Source: Macrophomina tecta (lineage: Eukaryota; Ascomycota; Dothideomycetes; Botryosphaeriales; Botryosphaeriaceae). From it: 64,000 nt of DNA. Where the stretch lies: contig JAKSGN010000023.1 of the NCBI GenBank assembly GCA_024180945.1, positions 558,001 to 622,000 on the forward strand. The letters run 5' to 3'. Positions 44,889-56,299 of this stretch are shown here, piece by piece. Position 1 is the first letter of the stretch. Every line of letters begins with the position of its first letter. Position numbers and translations under genes: made by a program. The notes under the pieces were generated by a model that worked only from the letters and a program-made list of their open reading frames with translations, did not search any database and was not told the origin of the DNA.

Positions 44889-46490
44889 TACGACGGGGTT
44901 CTAAGATATTACGAGTGATTTCTGTGCTTGATGTTGGGGTGTCTGCGGAACGATTTCTGAGGAGACGAGATATGCAGCGGGTATACCGAAACAATGATCA
45001 GCAACTCCCTGAAGAGCCTCAAATGCCGTGACAGCGTGATCTCTGATTATTACGAATGTGAGATTGTGGCATGTGTGGAGCAGGCTGGTCGGGAAGGACC
45101 GATGAAGCAGTCTTTCCTGGGCATTAAATGTCTTTGTTACGGCCAGCGTTGCACTAGCGCCGCGCTAACCGTTCACCCCTCTTAGGTAGCTTCCAGCAGA
45201 GTAGCTCTTACGAAGAACATGACAATACAAGCATTCTGAACCTACCCTTTGGAATCCTTACTGCCGGTTATAACAGTCTTCAGACTGAAATTGAGCGAAG
45301 CTCGCAGCTTGGACTGAGGTATTTGTAGAATCCACGATCGTGCCCAAGCCGTAGAAACAATTAGAGTCCTTACTGCTCTTGTCAGTGTAGGCACCTCGTG
45401 CTCTAGTCCCCACCCCTTCGGGCGCACGCCGAAGGGTGCGGGTATCGGAGACTCATCCCGCTTCACTCGCTCCATCCATGGAGCCGAGAGCCCCATGATC
45501 ATGGCGGCTTGTGTTCGGCAAAGCTTCCAAGCCCTGGTATACGGCAGTGCGCACGAGCGAGTGGTATCAAATAAAGCATCGAAGGCCAATGCTTTAAGAT
45601 ACGGATGTGTTGCCACGTAAAACGGGTACCTCCCGCTCCCAGCATCGATAGGCAGTGAAATCGTCCGCTCGCGTTGGTAGGCCGCGCCATTCGTGTTGCT
45701 CGCCAGGTTGGAATAGATCGACGGCACTCTTGTGGCGCGTCCGAGGCTGAGCGGGGACAAGGTTTGGGCGTCGGATGGCCTGAGTATCTGAGAGGGTGCA
45801 GATGGACGCGAGCGTTGGTCATGTCATGTGGAAGGGAGGATGCCGCCATCAGTTCGTCCAATAAGGGCGCTAGGTTGAAGTGTCTTCTGCGGGTACGACT
45901 CTTGCTGGCCAGAACACTCCCCCGTGCCACATGCATACACGCGTAAGGCGATTGGCCACCCCAGTGCTCCGGTAGGCTTCCCATGGCTTCATATTGCCTA
46001 GCACGGGCTGCGGACAAGGACTCAGACGGCGCCAAACCCCCAACCGCCAACACCCAACCCCCGCTTTGACTTGTTGGTGGCACCAGTCCGAGGCGAACTC
46101 CAAGTGAAGTGATGCAACGAGCGGCGGCTACCTCGCCCCCCAGCCCCATCACAGCCCCTTCACCACCAGTTGAGGTAGATTAGTAGACGTCATCACTGCC
46201 ACACGAACCTCTGCCTGAGGAGGAATACGCCTGTGGCCGTTCACCGCCGTTGGACACACCGCAATGAACATTGTCGTGACGCGCGGGCTGGGGGCGTGAA
46301 GTTCCTCCGCCATGGCAGTGTAAGCCAACGAGTCGACACGGTGGGACTCAAGCCGACTAGTCTCATGCTGCGGCACTACCTGGGGGTGACGTGGCCAGGG
46401 GAGCGGTACAGGAGAAGGCGTCAACCTCGGGGTGATTACTATGAGAGTAAGTGGATCCAGGGTTTAATCAGGTGATGTGGCTGCGGGCGA
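44889..46490. other. No confident gene; one protein-like minus frame
   Basis: The minus-strand frame 45760-45242 contains a protein-like stretch (RYPFYVATHPYLKALAFDAL, RAWKLCRTQAAMIMGL). It has no in-frame ATG, a stop just upstream and no recognised family, so it may be a gene remnant. Overlapping frames to 46424 look artefactual. Confidence 0.3.
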
Positions 46491-46500
46491 GCATAAAAGG
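46491..46500 (+). promoter_or_regulatory. TATA box of the 46.6 kb gene
   Basis: GCATAAAAGG about 85 bp before ATG 46580, followed by a CCAAGC/CTTCGC leader. Confidence 0.5.
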
Positions 46501-46579
46501 ACGTCTGTCCCCGTCCAGCTACCTCAACCAAGCCATCACCTTCGCTCCATCACTTGTTGTTCTCAGCGCCTTTCTCACC

Positions 46580-47809
46580 ATGACGGCTACAATCAACGGC
46601 ACCTTAATCGCCTGCAACCTTCAACTGACCCCCGATATCCTTTCTCTCTTCCATAGAGGATATTTGAGCGTGGTTAACCAACAGAGCCTTGAGGAGGTTG
46701 ACTTGCTGGCGGCGAGCACGCTTTTCGACCTCAGCGAAGCCCTGGCCTCGCTGAACCAGGAAGACTTTTCTCACAGCAGCCTTCCCACTGACGAGCGGCG
46801 GGTCGATGGGACGGAAGGTTCCGGTCCTAGCGGGGCTGGTGACGAAGCCACCGCCGGTGAAACGGTCACGTCTTCTGCATCGTCCCTCAGTGATGAGAGC
46901 TCGGTGACAGACACGCCTCCGTCCCGTATGACTCCTGGAGAAACCGCCGAGGTTCCGCTACTCTCGTCGGCTGAGGCATTTTCTTACGAAGTGCCATCCA
47001 ACGGCCCAGACCACCGGATCGAAGAGGTCATGAGCGCGAAGGAGCTGGAGGAGGCCTGGTTTGACTTCGAAAGCTACCAAAGCAGCAGTTGCACGGAACC
47101 CTCGACAACGGTCTCCAGTAGTCCGGTCAGTCATTCCCAGAGCGCGGCGAGGATGGGGACGAATTTGGACGAGGCTGAGAACGAGATCGCAGCCAGGGAA
47201 GGTTGGTGATTCACCATAATACACAGGACGATGGTTGACCCTGCATCAGGAGACATTGACGCCAGCGAAAACAATGCCAACGACGATGACCACCATGACG
47301 ACGACGACGACGACGACGACGTCATTATTATCGACATTCGACCTGCAAGTGGAGCCGTCCGTACGGACCAAGATCACGATGCCGTTACGCTCGACACGCG
47401 CAGCGTCCAACCAAGACTAGAAAAAGCCAGCAGAACTCCAAGGAGGAAGCGACGTAGAGTCGATCGTTCAAGCGTTGTGCCGTATTCGCTCTCGTCACCG
47501 CGGAGGCAGCGTAGCGCCGAGCGGTCGCCGGAGGTCGTCGACAGATGGACGTCTTTCACCGGGCTGTGGGCAGAGATCTGTATCTTTGCGATGGAGAGGC
47601 CAAGCCTAAGCAGGGCAATCGAGGCCATGGACGGTTACGTGAGGCTCGTGGAGGACGATGGGCTGGATTTCCAGCTGTGGAAGGATCCGCTGAGGCAGCA
47701 TTGGCGCGAATTGAAACGGCGATGGGAGCAGCTCAGAGACGGGGAAGCGGGCGGTAAGGAACTCCAAGGAATATTTAAAGGAGCTGGGAGGCTGTTAAAG
47801 GCAGTTTGA
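46580..47809 (+). CDS. Orphan protein with poly-Asp tract (two-exon model)
   Basis: One frame runs from ATG 46580 to a stop at 47209 and a second runs 47231-47809. An intron of 60 bp (47206-47265, TTGAC branch point, GCCAG acceptor) joins them in frame to give 389 aa; two separate genes are the alternative. The N-terminus is hydrophobic but lacks a clear signal peptide (MTATINGTLIACNLQLTPDI). The middle is Ser/Thr/Pro-rich. Exon 2 opens with an Asp run followed by VIIIDIRP and a basic patch (RTPRRKRRRVDRS). The C-terminal helix (WAEICIFAMERPSLSRAIEA, FQLWKDPLRQHWRELKRRWE) may be a protein-interaction region. Function is unknown, possibly nuclear. Confidence 0.5.
47296..47321 (+). repeat. (GAC)n trinucleotide repeat
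   Basis: Eight or so GAC units encode the Asp run in the 46.6 kb gene; unit changes keep the frame. Confidence 0.85.
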
Positions 47810-48220
47810 ATTCTTGCTGATATGCAATTAACGGACTATTGGGTACCACTATAGTTTTGTTCTTATGCTCACGACGTGACGTGCGGGTTCAAGAACAGGG
47901 GTAGGCACTGCCGAGCAGGTCCCCACACTAACGTTTCCTGGGTAGCGCCACGGCGCCCGGCACGCCCGGCTTGTGGGGCTCCGGCCGGGCGCAATCCAGG
48001 AACACAGGAGTTCTCAATATTAGCGAAAGCGATAAGAGACACTAGCCAAGGTCTGTGTAGCGATAGGCGCTATCTGTCTCCATCGCTTGTCTGTGACTTA
48101 TGCAGGTGCGTGGCGGAGAACGTCGATGTTGAAATTAGAGCTACCTGCTGGACCCTAATCAACGGAAGTCTGATGCCAAAACCGAACCATCCTCTCCTAA
48201 CACTATAATTAAACTCAAGT
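47810..48220. other. No gene seen
   Basis: Spacer with short frames only. Confidence 0.4.
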
Positions 48221-48469
48221 TCAGCTGCGACCAGTGAGATAGTAGCAAGCATTTTCGCAAATTCGGATCTGGTTGGTAAACCGCAGACCAACAGCAACTG
48301 CCCAGCAGGGAGCTTTAATTTCCGGTCGGGTAACTTTTCGGCAGAATCCTTGCATAGCCTCATCGCCGCGGTTACAAGCAGCTCGGCATTGTTGCAAGCT
48401 TAGGCATTCGACGATGCTCGCAAGTGAAACTAGGAACGCCAATAACCAGTACAGTCTCATTCTGGACAT
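48221..48469 (-). CDS. Small secreted cysteine-rich protein
   Basis: A minus-strand frame of 82 aa starts at ATG 48469 (a second ATG at 48460 may be used). The N-terminal signal peptide (MRLYWLLAFLVSLASIVEC) is followed by a Cys-rich mature part: SLQQCRAACNRGDEAMQGFC, RKVTRPEIKAPCWAV, QIRICENACYYLTGRS. The CxxxC-nX-FCR-nX-CW-nX-CxxxC layout resembles small secreted fungal proteins that I recall but cannot name. A GTCTGC near the CWAVAV codons could be a donor, giving a different tail. Such proteins may act at the cell surface or as effectors; that is inference only. Confidence 0.5.
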   Translation of the reverse strand: MSRMRLYWLLAFLVSLASIVECLSLQQCRAACNRGDEAMQGFCRKVTRPEIKAPCWAVAVGLRFTNQIRICENACYYLTGRS

Positions 48470-49630
48470 CTTTAAGCCTCTGTGTCGGATTATAACTATG
48501 GTTAAGACATATCACTAACCTGAAGGTCTCCGACCGCTAGCCTAGACGTGATAGAGGTGGTATCACGCTCCAAAGCCTTTGTACTTCCCTCGATTTGAAC
48601 GTAAGAAAGTTAACGTTAAAGACTTTGTTTACTTTGAGACCACCGCGACTTTGTTCCAGAGGAGTGGAAGAAATTAATAGGAATTAATTTATAAGGATCA
48701 GAGACAGGTCTCGTGAGATAGCTTGGATAGATGAGGCCTTGAAGGGCTCAGGAGATGCTGGCTATCGAGATATATATACGTGTGGCAGCAGAAATTGCCG
48801 CAAGGGTAGTGGAACAGACGTGGACAGGCGCAGTGCACGGCCAGGCCAGTGACAGGTCTGCTAGAATATGTTAAGAGAGGTGCATTATAGTCAAATTCTT
48901 TCCCTGGCTTCAAGTGGCATGCGTTGCTTCGTGGCCGCCGGTGATTGGGGTAAAGTTAAGCTTCATGCGATGCGTGATTGCATCACTTTTGACGCGAGAC
49001 GCTGATTCGGCGACCTGGGACTGCTCGCCTCACTTAAAGTGAGATACTGATTCTTGAGGTCTTAAGGAAACCTCAAAAGGTTGATAGCCCTGCTGCGTCT
49101 ACTGTGCTACAGTAGGGTATTCCTACATGGCGGTAGGGATGGGCTGATGTTCAGATTTTCCTATATTCCGAGTGTCCGCAGGAGAGGGAAAGGTTCCGCA
49201 CAGCCACAGGCCCGACAGCCACTATAAGTAAATTACATCGTGATGATTATGTGGGCGCGCGGGGCTGTTTTGCACTAGCCTAGATTGGTGATCGCTTCTG
49301 TTGGAGGTACCGATCGGCGTGGCGACCTTGCGTGAACTTGCGCGTCCATAGTAGACATAAGGCTAATAATAATATCCTAGCACTATAGTAAGGCTCTAAG
49401 ACTCGGAAAAGGCCCTTTTACAAGTATTATAAGTAGTAAGAGCTTAATAGTAGTGCTATAGTAGAGGAATACTATTATACTATATAAGGAGGCTCTTTAT
49501 AAGTTAGGCGCGAAGGCGCAGGTGCGAATGTAATTTTTAGGTGGGAGGGGTTCGGGATGTCCGGGAGTAGCTGCAGTACACAACTTATATAGAACTATAG
49601 CAAATATTGATGTGTGCACAAGATTCTGGG
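48470..49630. other. No gene; AT-rich degenerate tract
   Basis: About 49360-49510 is rich in TATAGTA/CTATAG-like words, suggesting an old mutated repeat. The rest has short frames only. Confidence 0.4.
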
Positions 49631-52600
49631 TTACTTGAAGTCAAGGTACCTATAATTTTTCTCGGCACGGTGGGTTTCTCGCCACCCAGGGAGGGACGTT
49701 AAACGCCTCCAGTCTCGACAAGTCACCAGCAGCTCGGAAGTCCGCGATGGAGAGTTTGGCCCGTGCTGGTCTACGGTTATGTACGCGTTTTTCTCAGGCG
49801 CGAGCTGTTCGTGCGACAGCACGAACAGCTGGAGCATGGCCCTCCCTATAGGTGCCATCTCTTTGTAAGCGCCTGTACCGTCCCCTAAAAGCTCCTTCAA
49901 GGTCTGTACTTCGTGACTAAGGGCTTCGGTCTGCCTGTCACGTTCAGCTATTGCTTCGTCCTTTCTGGTGATGATGTCCTCTGCCTCCTCAAGCCGTCGC
50001 TTCTGTCCTGCTGCGGTTGAGTTCGCTTGCTCCAGATCCGCTTTGCACTTGTCGTTCTCTCGTTTCGCTTCTCTGAGACCCACTCCCAAAACATCGTTTT
50101 CTCTTCGCGCCTCTTCTAGCTGCTCCTCGAGCGCCTGGGCCCTTGCCTTTGTTTCTTGAAGGAGCTTATCAAGTCGCTCAGTCTTACCAAGTGCGTCTTC
50201 AAGAGCTTTCTGCTGCTCTAAAATTTCACTTTGAGCCGCTTCGACATCTTTGCGCCGTTGCTCCGCGTCTTTCTCGGCTTCTATAGTCTTCTTTCGTGAG
50301 CCTTCGAGCTCTGTCCGGAGCTGAGACAACTTTTTCTCCGCTTTCTCCAGATCTCGTTCCAAACCTCCGTCCACAGGGTGTTGGAGATGAAACACGGTTC
50401 TGCTATCCAGCGCCGCCACAAGGCTGTCGTTCGCCTCGTTTAATTCTTCAATCTTCTCCGCCTTTTCTCGGAGCTCGCTCTCTTGTTTGCGGAGCTCGGT
50501 CTTCGCGTCTTCAAGCTCCTCTTCCTTTCTACTATGTTCGGTTCTGGCCTCCGTAAGCTCTCTTTCCTTCTCGAAGAGCTCATCCCTAGTCTGTTCAAGC
50601 TCCCTCTCTCTTACGCTGAGCGCATTCCTGGCCTCTTCAAGCTCCGTTCCCTTCTTGCTAAGAACATCCTTAGCGTCTTGAAGCTCCTGGAATGCACCGG
50701 CTATTCTTTTTTGCAACTCTTCCATCTCCCCTCTCACCTGACTGGTCTCTTGTCGGCTCTTTTCATCTTCGAGCTCGGCCGCGCGGGATGAGCTCTGAAG
50801 AGTATGGAGCTCTCTTTGTAGCCCCTCTATCTTCGCCTCTAGTTCGCGCGCGTTCATTTCTTGTTGCTCCAGTCCCTTTTGCATTTCGTTGATCTCCGCT
50901 TCAAGCTGCGTGCTCTTGCCTTGTAGCTGGCTGGTTAGCTGCCTTTCCTTCTGTAAGGCCCGGTCCAGCTCCTGGACTCTTTCGGCAGCAGTATCATCCG
51001 CGGAGGGCCCTTCAGATGAGAAGGATTCGGCAATAGAGTGGAAGTCGTCATCATCGTCTGTTTCGGTACCTTCGTCTGTGCTCTGTAAAAGTCAGCATTC
51101 TTGAAAACTGCCGGGATGAATAGACGACGCACATGTTCGTATTTATTCCCAAAGAAGCTGAGGAACATGTCTCTTTTCGCAAAGAAGGGGGTAACATCGA
51201 GTCCTATCGATGGCTCGCACTCGTAGATATAAGGAACGAATACGAAGTCTTTATCTTCGGCGAAGTCATCCTCGAAGGGTCGCCCGCATCTTCTCTCTAC
51301 CGACAGGTAATCTTCTCGGGTCATTTGTGGAGCACCGGTCGATTCGGACGTTGTTTCGCTTCGCTTCAGAATGGAGGCAACTCCTGCAACCACTCCGGCA
51401 TCCGGTGTACACTCGGGGTGCGCGCTGCGTAGAAGCTGCTCCGCCAGAGCCTCGTGAGGGTCCTGTGATTGGAAGTTCAGAATTTGCTCTGTTTTGAACC
51501 CGAGCCTGGCTGCCAGGCTGCCGAGGTAGTGCCACAATGAAGTGTTGGAGTAGCTTGAGGGCTTGTCCTTGCCCAATTCTTTACGCGGCGACAGCTGAGT
51601 CATTGCTGGGAAGTGGCGCATACAAAACGCCCAGAGCTGAACGTAGGAAAGCCAGATGTCTTTGTCATAACCTCTTTTCGATCGCCTCTTCCTCCTGTGT
51701 TCCGCATACTCGACGAGCTGCTCGTCCGGCGCGAAATACGCTCCTGAGAGGCTCTGGTAGATCGTGCGCCGCTCCTTAGGCGGTATCATCTTCTTTAAGA
51801 TGTTACTGCACGGTTCGAGATACTTAAGGTTCTCGAAGAAACTCCTCAGGGAGGGGATCAAGCCGGGGATCGAAATAATGGTGGACAGAAGCGTCGTTCG
51901 TGCGGTCTGATCCGTGACCTCGCAGAACACATGACCCCATGCAACCATCCTCTCGATCGATTCCCGGTCCCTGTTTGAGGCGGAAGGGGCGAGAAGCTCG
52001 AGGCTCTCGACAGTGTCACGGTCAACTACCTCCGGAGGCACTTTCGCGACCCCGAGGATCTTGTTCCACGTGCGAGAGATGTGTGACAGATAATTCAGAA
52101 GTTCCTTTCGCGCGTCAGCTCGTAGTGGCGTTGAATGTGCTGCACAATGCTTACCTCATCGCAGCGTAGAGTAAGCAGCCTATGCAGCGTCCCGAGCTTT
52201 ACCGGATGCCAGAGGCCAGGCATGTCGATGAGGCTATCGAAAGCATGCGTGAGGGCCGCATTCTTAAGGAGCTGTCGCAGGTCCTTTTGCTTGGTCGTAG
52301 TCAGACGTGCCCACCATTTCTGCTCTGAGCTTCGGTCATTATTCTTATGGTACAAGCGGATTTTTCGGAAAATCTCCCCGTCGGAATGGGGCTGTTCATT
52401 AGAGCTTCCCTCAATAATCTTGATGCAAGCATCTTTTGGCACATCTATCTTGCTATTAGTGAGATTTTGCATTTCTACTGCTGAGATACGCACCTTTAGA
52501 GTAAAGTTTCACGGTCCACCAGCGGTCATTGGGGTTCAGCAGCCCCGATCCTGCCAGAACACGGTGGACGCCTTGGAGGCATTCGACCGCATTCAGTTGA

Positions 52601-52902
52601 AGCAGAGGGAATGTCCCGACGTCGGGACGAAGATCCGTTTCGTGTAGCCCGTTCTTGGAGAGGACGGATTCGAGATGGTGTGCGTCCACGAGAGCATCTA
52701 TCCAGTTACCTGCGTCATCTCGCTGGCAACCCTCGCGGCGGAATATGCTGCGCAAGCGGTCTACTATTTTCTCGGAAACCGGCCTGTGGTGCTGCACGAA
52801 CAGATCATGGTCGAACTTTAAAGCATCTATGGGGATTTTGGCGACGCCCTTGAAACAGGCGTGAGCCAGTCGGCTATCGCGCGGTTCTGCCGTGTCGCCC
52901 AT
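49631..52902 (-). pseudogene. DUF3723-domain protein with long coiled coil; one 2-bp frameshift
   Basis: The exons are 52902-52494, 52444-51133 and 51082-49631. Discounting a 2-bp CG insertion in CGCGCG (about 52108-52113), the frame runs 1056 aa. The DUF3723 part has RLAHACFKGVAKIPIDALKF, SIFRREGCQRDDAGNWIDAL, NGLHETDLRPD, SDGEIFRKIRLYH, KWWARLTTTKQKDLRQLL and GLWHPVKLGTLHRLL. The shift falls between RHYELTR and KELLNYLSHISRTWN. The third exon adds an acidic stretch (TETDDDDDFHSI) and about 270 residues of heptad coiled coil (RELEQTRDELFEKERELTEA and similar), then a short globular end. The role of DUF3723 is unknown; it is often found in Starship transposons. It diverges from the patatin gene. 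Confidence 0.75.
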
Positions 52903-53192
52903 GCTCCCGCGCGAGGTGTTGGCGGTCGTCCCCAGCAACCCGTGCGAGGTGCGCAGGAAATATCATGGCCCGCACGGCTGCACCTGCGGGAGCCGGGGGT
53001 GGGCGATGCGCCGCTGCTCGCGTCCTGCACTGAAGCATGCCGTGTGCGCAAAGGTCGACTTCCGCCCGTCAAAAGCCATGTTCCGGAACGAGGACAAACG
53101 GCAGTCGCGCAAGCAGCCGTGACAGCAGGCGCTATAAAAACGTCCACCGCCGCCGTCTACAATGCTTCCTGAGATCAGCACCCACCGTCGCA
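52903..53192. promoter_or_regulatory. Divergent intergenic region between DUF3723 and patatin genes
   Basis: 290 bp, GC-rich, with a TATA box (GCTATAAAAA, 53131-53140) about 55 bp before the patatin ATG. No equally clear TATA box faces the DUF3723 side. The short spacing suggests shared control. Confidence 0.5.
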
Positions 53193-56100
53193 ATGTCAAG
53201 CATCCCTTGGATTGCGACCTCTCTCACTGATAATAATCGCTGGAGGCTTGTGGACAACGCAGGGGCCCTTCACTCCCTGTCACTGTCGACGGCCCAGACG
53301 CCTGACTTCGTCACGTTAGTTGGGGGCCATTCCAAGGCAAGGCTGCTACAGCAGCTTGTCGCGGCACCCTCCCACTTCCCCCTTGGGACTCACGGCCAGG
53401 TGCACCTGCGGGCTGAGTCGCGGTCCTGCCGCGGTGACATCCCAAGGATCTTCGTCGACTGCGAGGCGCACCATGACCAGTCCATGCCGTTGGCAGAGGT
53501 GCAATCGGGCCCACAGCGTCTTCGAGAAATTGCGTGGGCAAACCATGCGGAGCACTCTTCGTCCTCCATCGCCCACCAATTGTACGCCAGAGTGCTGGCT
53601 CCCCTATCATCCGTGATTTGCTACTTCGCCGCCGACTTGGGGGGCCTCCGCGGGGTCGCCAAGCTCATCGCAGATCAGCTAATCTCCGGGCCGCCGCACC
53701 GGCTCCACGCGGAAGCAGCGCCTCGAGTGCTCGTTGTTGTCGATACCTCGTCCTCAGCCTTCGACGCTAGCGTCGCGGAAGCGAGATTGCTCGGCGACAT
53801 CGGCGCAGCGCTACACGAGCTATCGCGTGATCCGAGGGACCTGTGGCCCAACCTGCTGACTCGCTTCCACGAAGTGCGCGTCCTCGGGCTTCAGAAGCAC
53901 GACAGCTCCGACGCCCGTTCGAAGACCCTCCGGAGGCGTATAGTTACCATATCGGGATCCGCGCACGCTGCACGGCGCGTGTCACGCACACTATTGTCTG
54001 CCGGACACTCAGTCGCATTCTTTGACCTTTTGCTCGATAATTTCTGTGCTGAGGATGAGCCGCTGGACTTCATCAAAGCCTCTCGACCGCTCGGCTTCTC
54101 GCTGAAGGAGTTTCCGATGCATCTCGGAGAGCTCCTCAGCGCGATGCCCTCTCAAGCTTGGCTGTGGCACACTGTCGCACCTCTTGTGGCCTCAGCTTTG
54201 TTTTTGGCCAGCTATCCGCCTGAATCACACTGTAAGTGCATTTCCCTCCTTCGTCCCCGTGCTCACTGAGTGCTCGCAGACTTCGACCCAGCCACCGTCT
54301 ACTCCCGCCTCTACCGCAGCCGGTGCGAGGCAGCCATAATGGAGTACACAATCCACCAAGATGTGCGAGAAAAGTTCATCGCGGCCGTGAGAAGCGATTT
54401 CATTCTCATGTTCCGCACTCTCGTGTCCGAGGAAGGGAGCACCGCTGCCCACTTGCACGCTGACAGGCTCAGGACTCTCCCTTCTCTGTGCGAGCTGAAG
54501 AGCCACAGGGCCTGCTTCTGCTGTTTGATGCGAATGCCTGAGAGGGTTCTTAGCTGTGGTCATACGTTCTGCGATATCTGCGTACAAACTTTCGGAACCC
54601 CATCGAGGTCAGAGAAGTACACCTTCTCGCTCGACTCTTGCTTGCTTTGTGGAGAGTCCGACAGTAGCGCCCTCTTCAGCTTCGTGCCGTCCACCGCTGG
54701 CATCAGGATCCTCAGCCTTGACGGCGGGGGCATCCGTGGGGTGATAGAGTTGGCCATTCTGAAAAGAGTGCACAGTGAGTTCTCGCGCTTCCGTCTCCCG
54801 TTTGCGGATTACTTCGATTATGTCTGCGGCACTTCTGCCGGTAGGTTCTCTCCCTGTCAGCCGTACGCTTTTGGAGCTGAATCCAGCAGGTGGTCTCATC
54901 GTCCTGGGCCTCTTCCTCATGCAATGGACCCCCGGAGCAATGCCTGGACAAGTTCGAGAAGCTCGCGGCGCAGACATTCAGGCGCCCTGAAAAGCCTAGC
55001 TCCTTCTCACGGCTCCGACAGACGTTGTTGTCGTACGTGAAGGATTGCAAGTACGAGTCAACCACTATTGAGGACACGTTCCGCACTTTGGCCAACAACG
55101 CTCCGAGCCAGCTGTTCAATCCGCTGAAGTCCGAGACAAAGGTAGCCGTAACTACCACAACCGCGAGAGAGGTTCTCCCGTGTCTATTTGCGAACTACAA
55201 CGGCCGTTGTAGGCCCCAGGGAATCGGCTATCAGATAGTCCGTGCGCAGAAGCCCCAGGATGACGTCCTCATTCATGAAGCGTAGGTATCGGCCCCCTGT
55301 TCCTGGTACTTCGCTGATAAATGAACCAACGAAGGGCCTCTTGTACCTCAGCTGCACCATGGTAATATGGGCGGACCCTTTCAAGGACGCATGCTAACAG
55401 CAAGCAGGTTCTTCAAACCGAAGGTGCTCGAAAATCTGGGCACGTTCCAGGACGGCGGACTACAGCATAACAACCCACTTGGGATCGCCCTCTGCGAGTA
55501 CCGGTATATCTGGCCGGATAAAGGAGAGCCAGATTTTGCTTTATCGGTAGGATCGGGAACCAACTTCAACGACGTGCGCGCAGTCTTCGAGCCCCAGTCG
55601 CCCGTTCAAGATGGAACCTTCCGCCGCCTGTTCCAGTCATTCATGCGGAATACTGACGGGGAAAAGGCGTGGAGAGATTTTATTAACACGCTCCCGGAGG
55701 ATCTTAGGCACCGGTATCACCGCCTTAACATCAATATGGAAGGTCAAGAGCCCGATATTGACGACGTCTCCTCTATGGAACGCTTAAGGCGCCAAGCTGA
55801 GCAGTATATTAGCTCCTCACTCGTTCTCAAGCCGGTACGAGAAATCATGTTTGCCTCTTTGTTCTACTTCGAGTTGGAAGATATGCCAGTGTACCGTGAT
55901 GGCTCGTACCAATGTGCTGGGATAATATTTTGCCGGATGAACCTTTGTAAGGAAGCAAGAAAGGCTTTCTACGAGGATCTAATGTCGTCTCTATCGTACT
56001 TTCTCATCGAAGGCCAGACCGTACGTTGTGTCGAGGCAATCCCTAGAGGGTTGCCGTTGTTCAGGAAGCGTGTAGAATTCAACGCCTTAGGAATGGACCA

Positions 56101-56299
56101 TCAAGTTTCAATCAAAGTCGGGGGCATGCAAACTTCACACTACATTAGCGGCCTACCGAAGACGCTCAAACAGCTCGTTGTTTGTCAAAAGCTCGATGCT
56201 CCTTTCGGAAGAGCTGACCACCTGACTCTGGGGAGGCGTCTTCCCGCTTTACCACTGAAACGTGGGCGAGGGAGGCCAAACAGTGGCGAACTTTTTTAG
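53193..56299 (+). pseudogene. RING-finger/patatin-like phospholipase with one 1-bp frameshift
   Basis: The exons are 53193-54231, 54280-54841, 54891-55281, 55335-55361 (27 nt) and 55408-56299; less one extra C they total 2910 nt (969 aa). The first about 350 residues are unassigned. A RING-like Cys/His cluster (CFCCLMRMPERVLSCGHTFC, DICVQTF, then CLLCG) lies at 54511-54650. The patatin domain then shows ILSLDGGGIRG (oxyanion hole), CGTSAG with the nucleophile Ser at an intron edge, IHEAASCTSAAPWFFKP across the micro-exon, and FQDGGLQHNNPLGIAL with the catalytic Asp. The frame breaks in a run of five C at 54927-54931, where MQWTP should continue to EQCLDKF. Patatin domains hydrolyse acyl lipids. 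RING-patatin fusions are fungal, and patatin-like genes recur as Starship cargo. Confidence 0.8.

Noticed and set aside
45242..46152. Minus-strand frames of 172 and 217 codons
   Set aside because: The 172-codon frame has protein-like text but no ATG and a stop just upstream; the 217-codon frame overlaps it in another phase. No gene model could be built.
50296..50892. Plus-strand frames rich in Ser/Leu
   Set aside because: Antisense shadows of the coiled-coil exon of the DUF3723 gene; Glu/Lys-rich coding gives Ser/Leu-rich antisense frames.
52611..53172. Plus-strand frames over the DUF3723 first exon and divergent region
   Set aside because: Shadows in GC-rich sequence; the minus-strand domain matches and the splice arithmetic explain the region.
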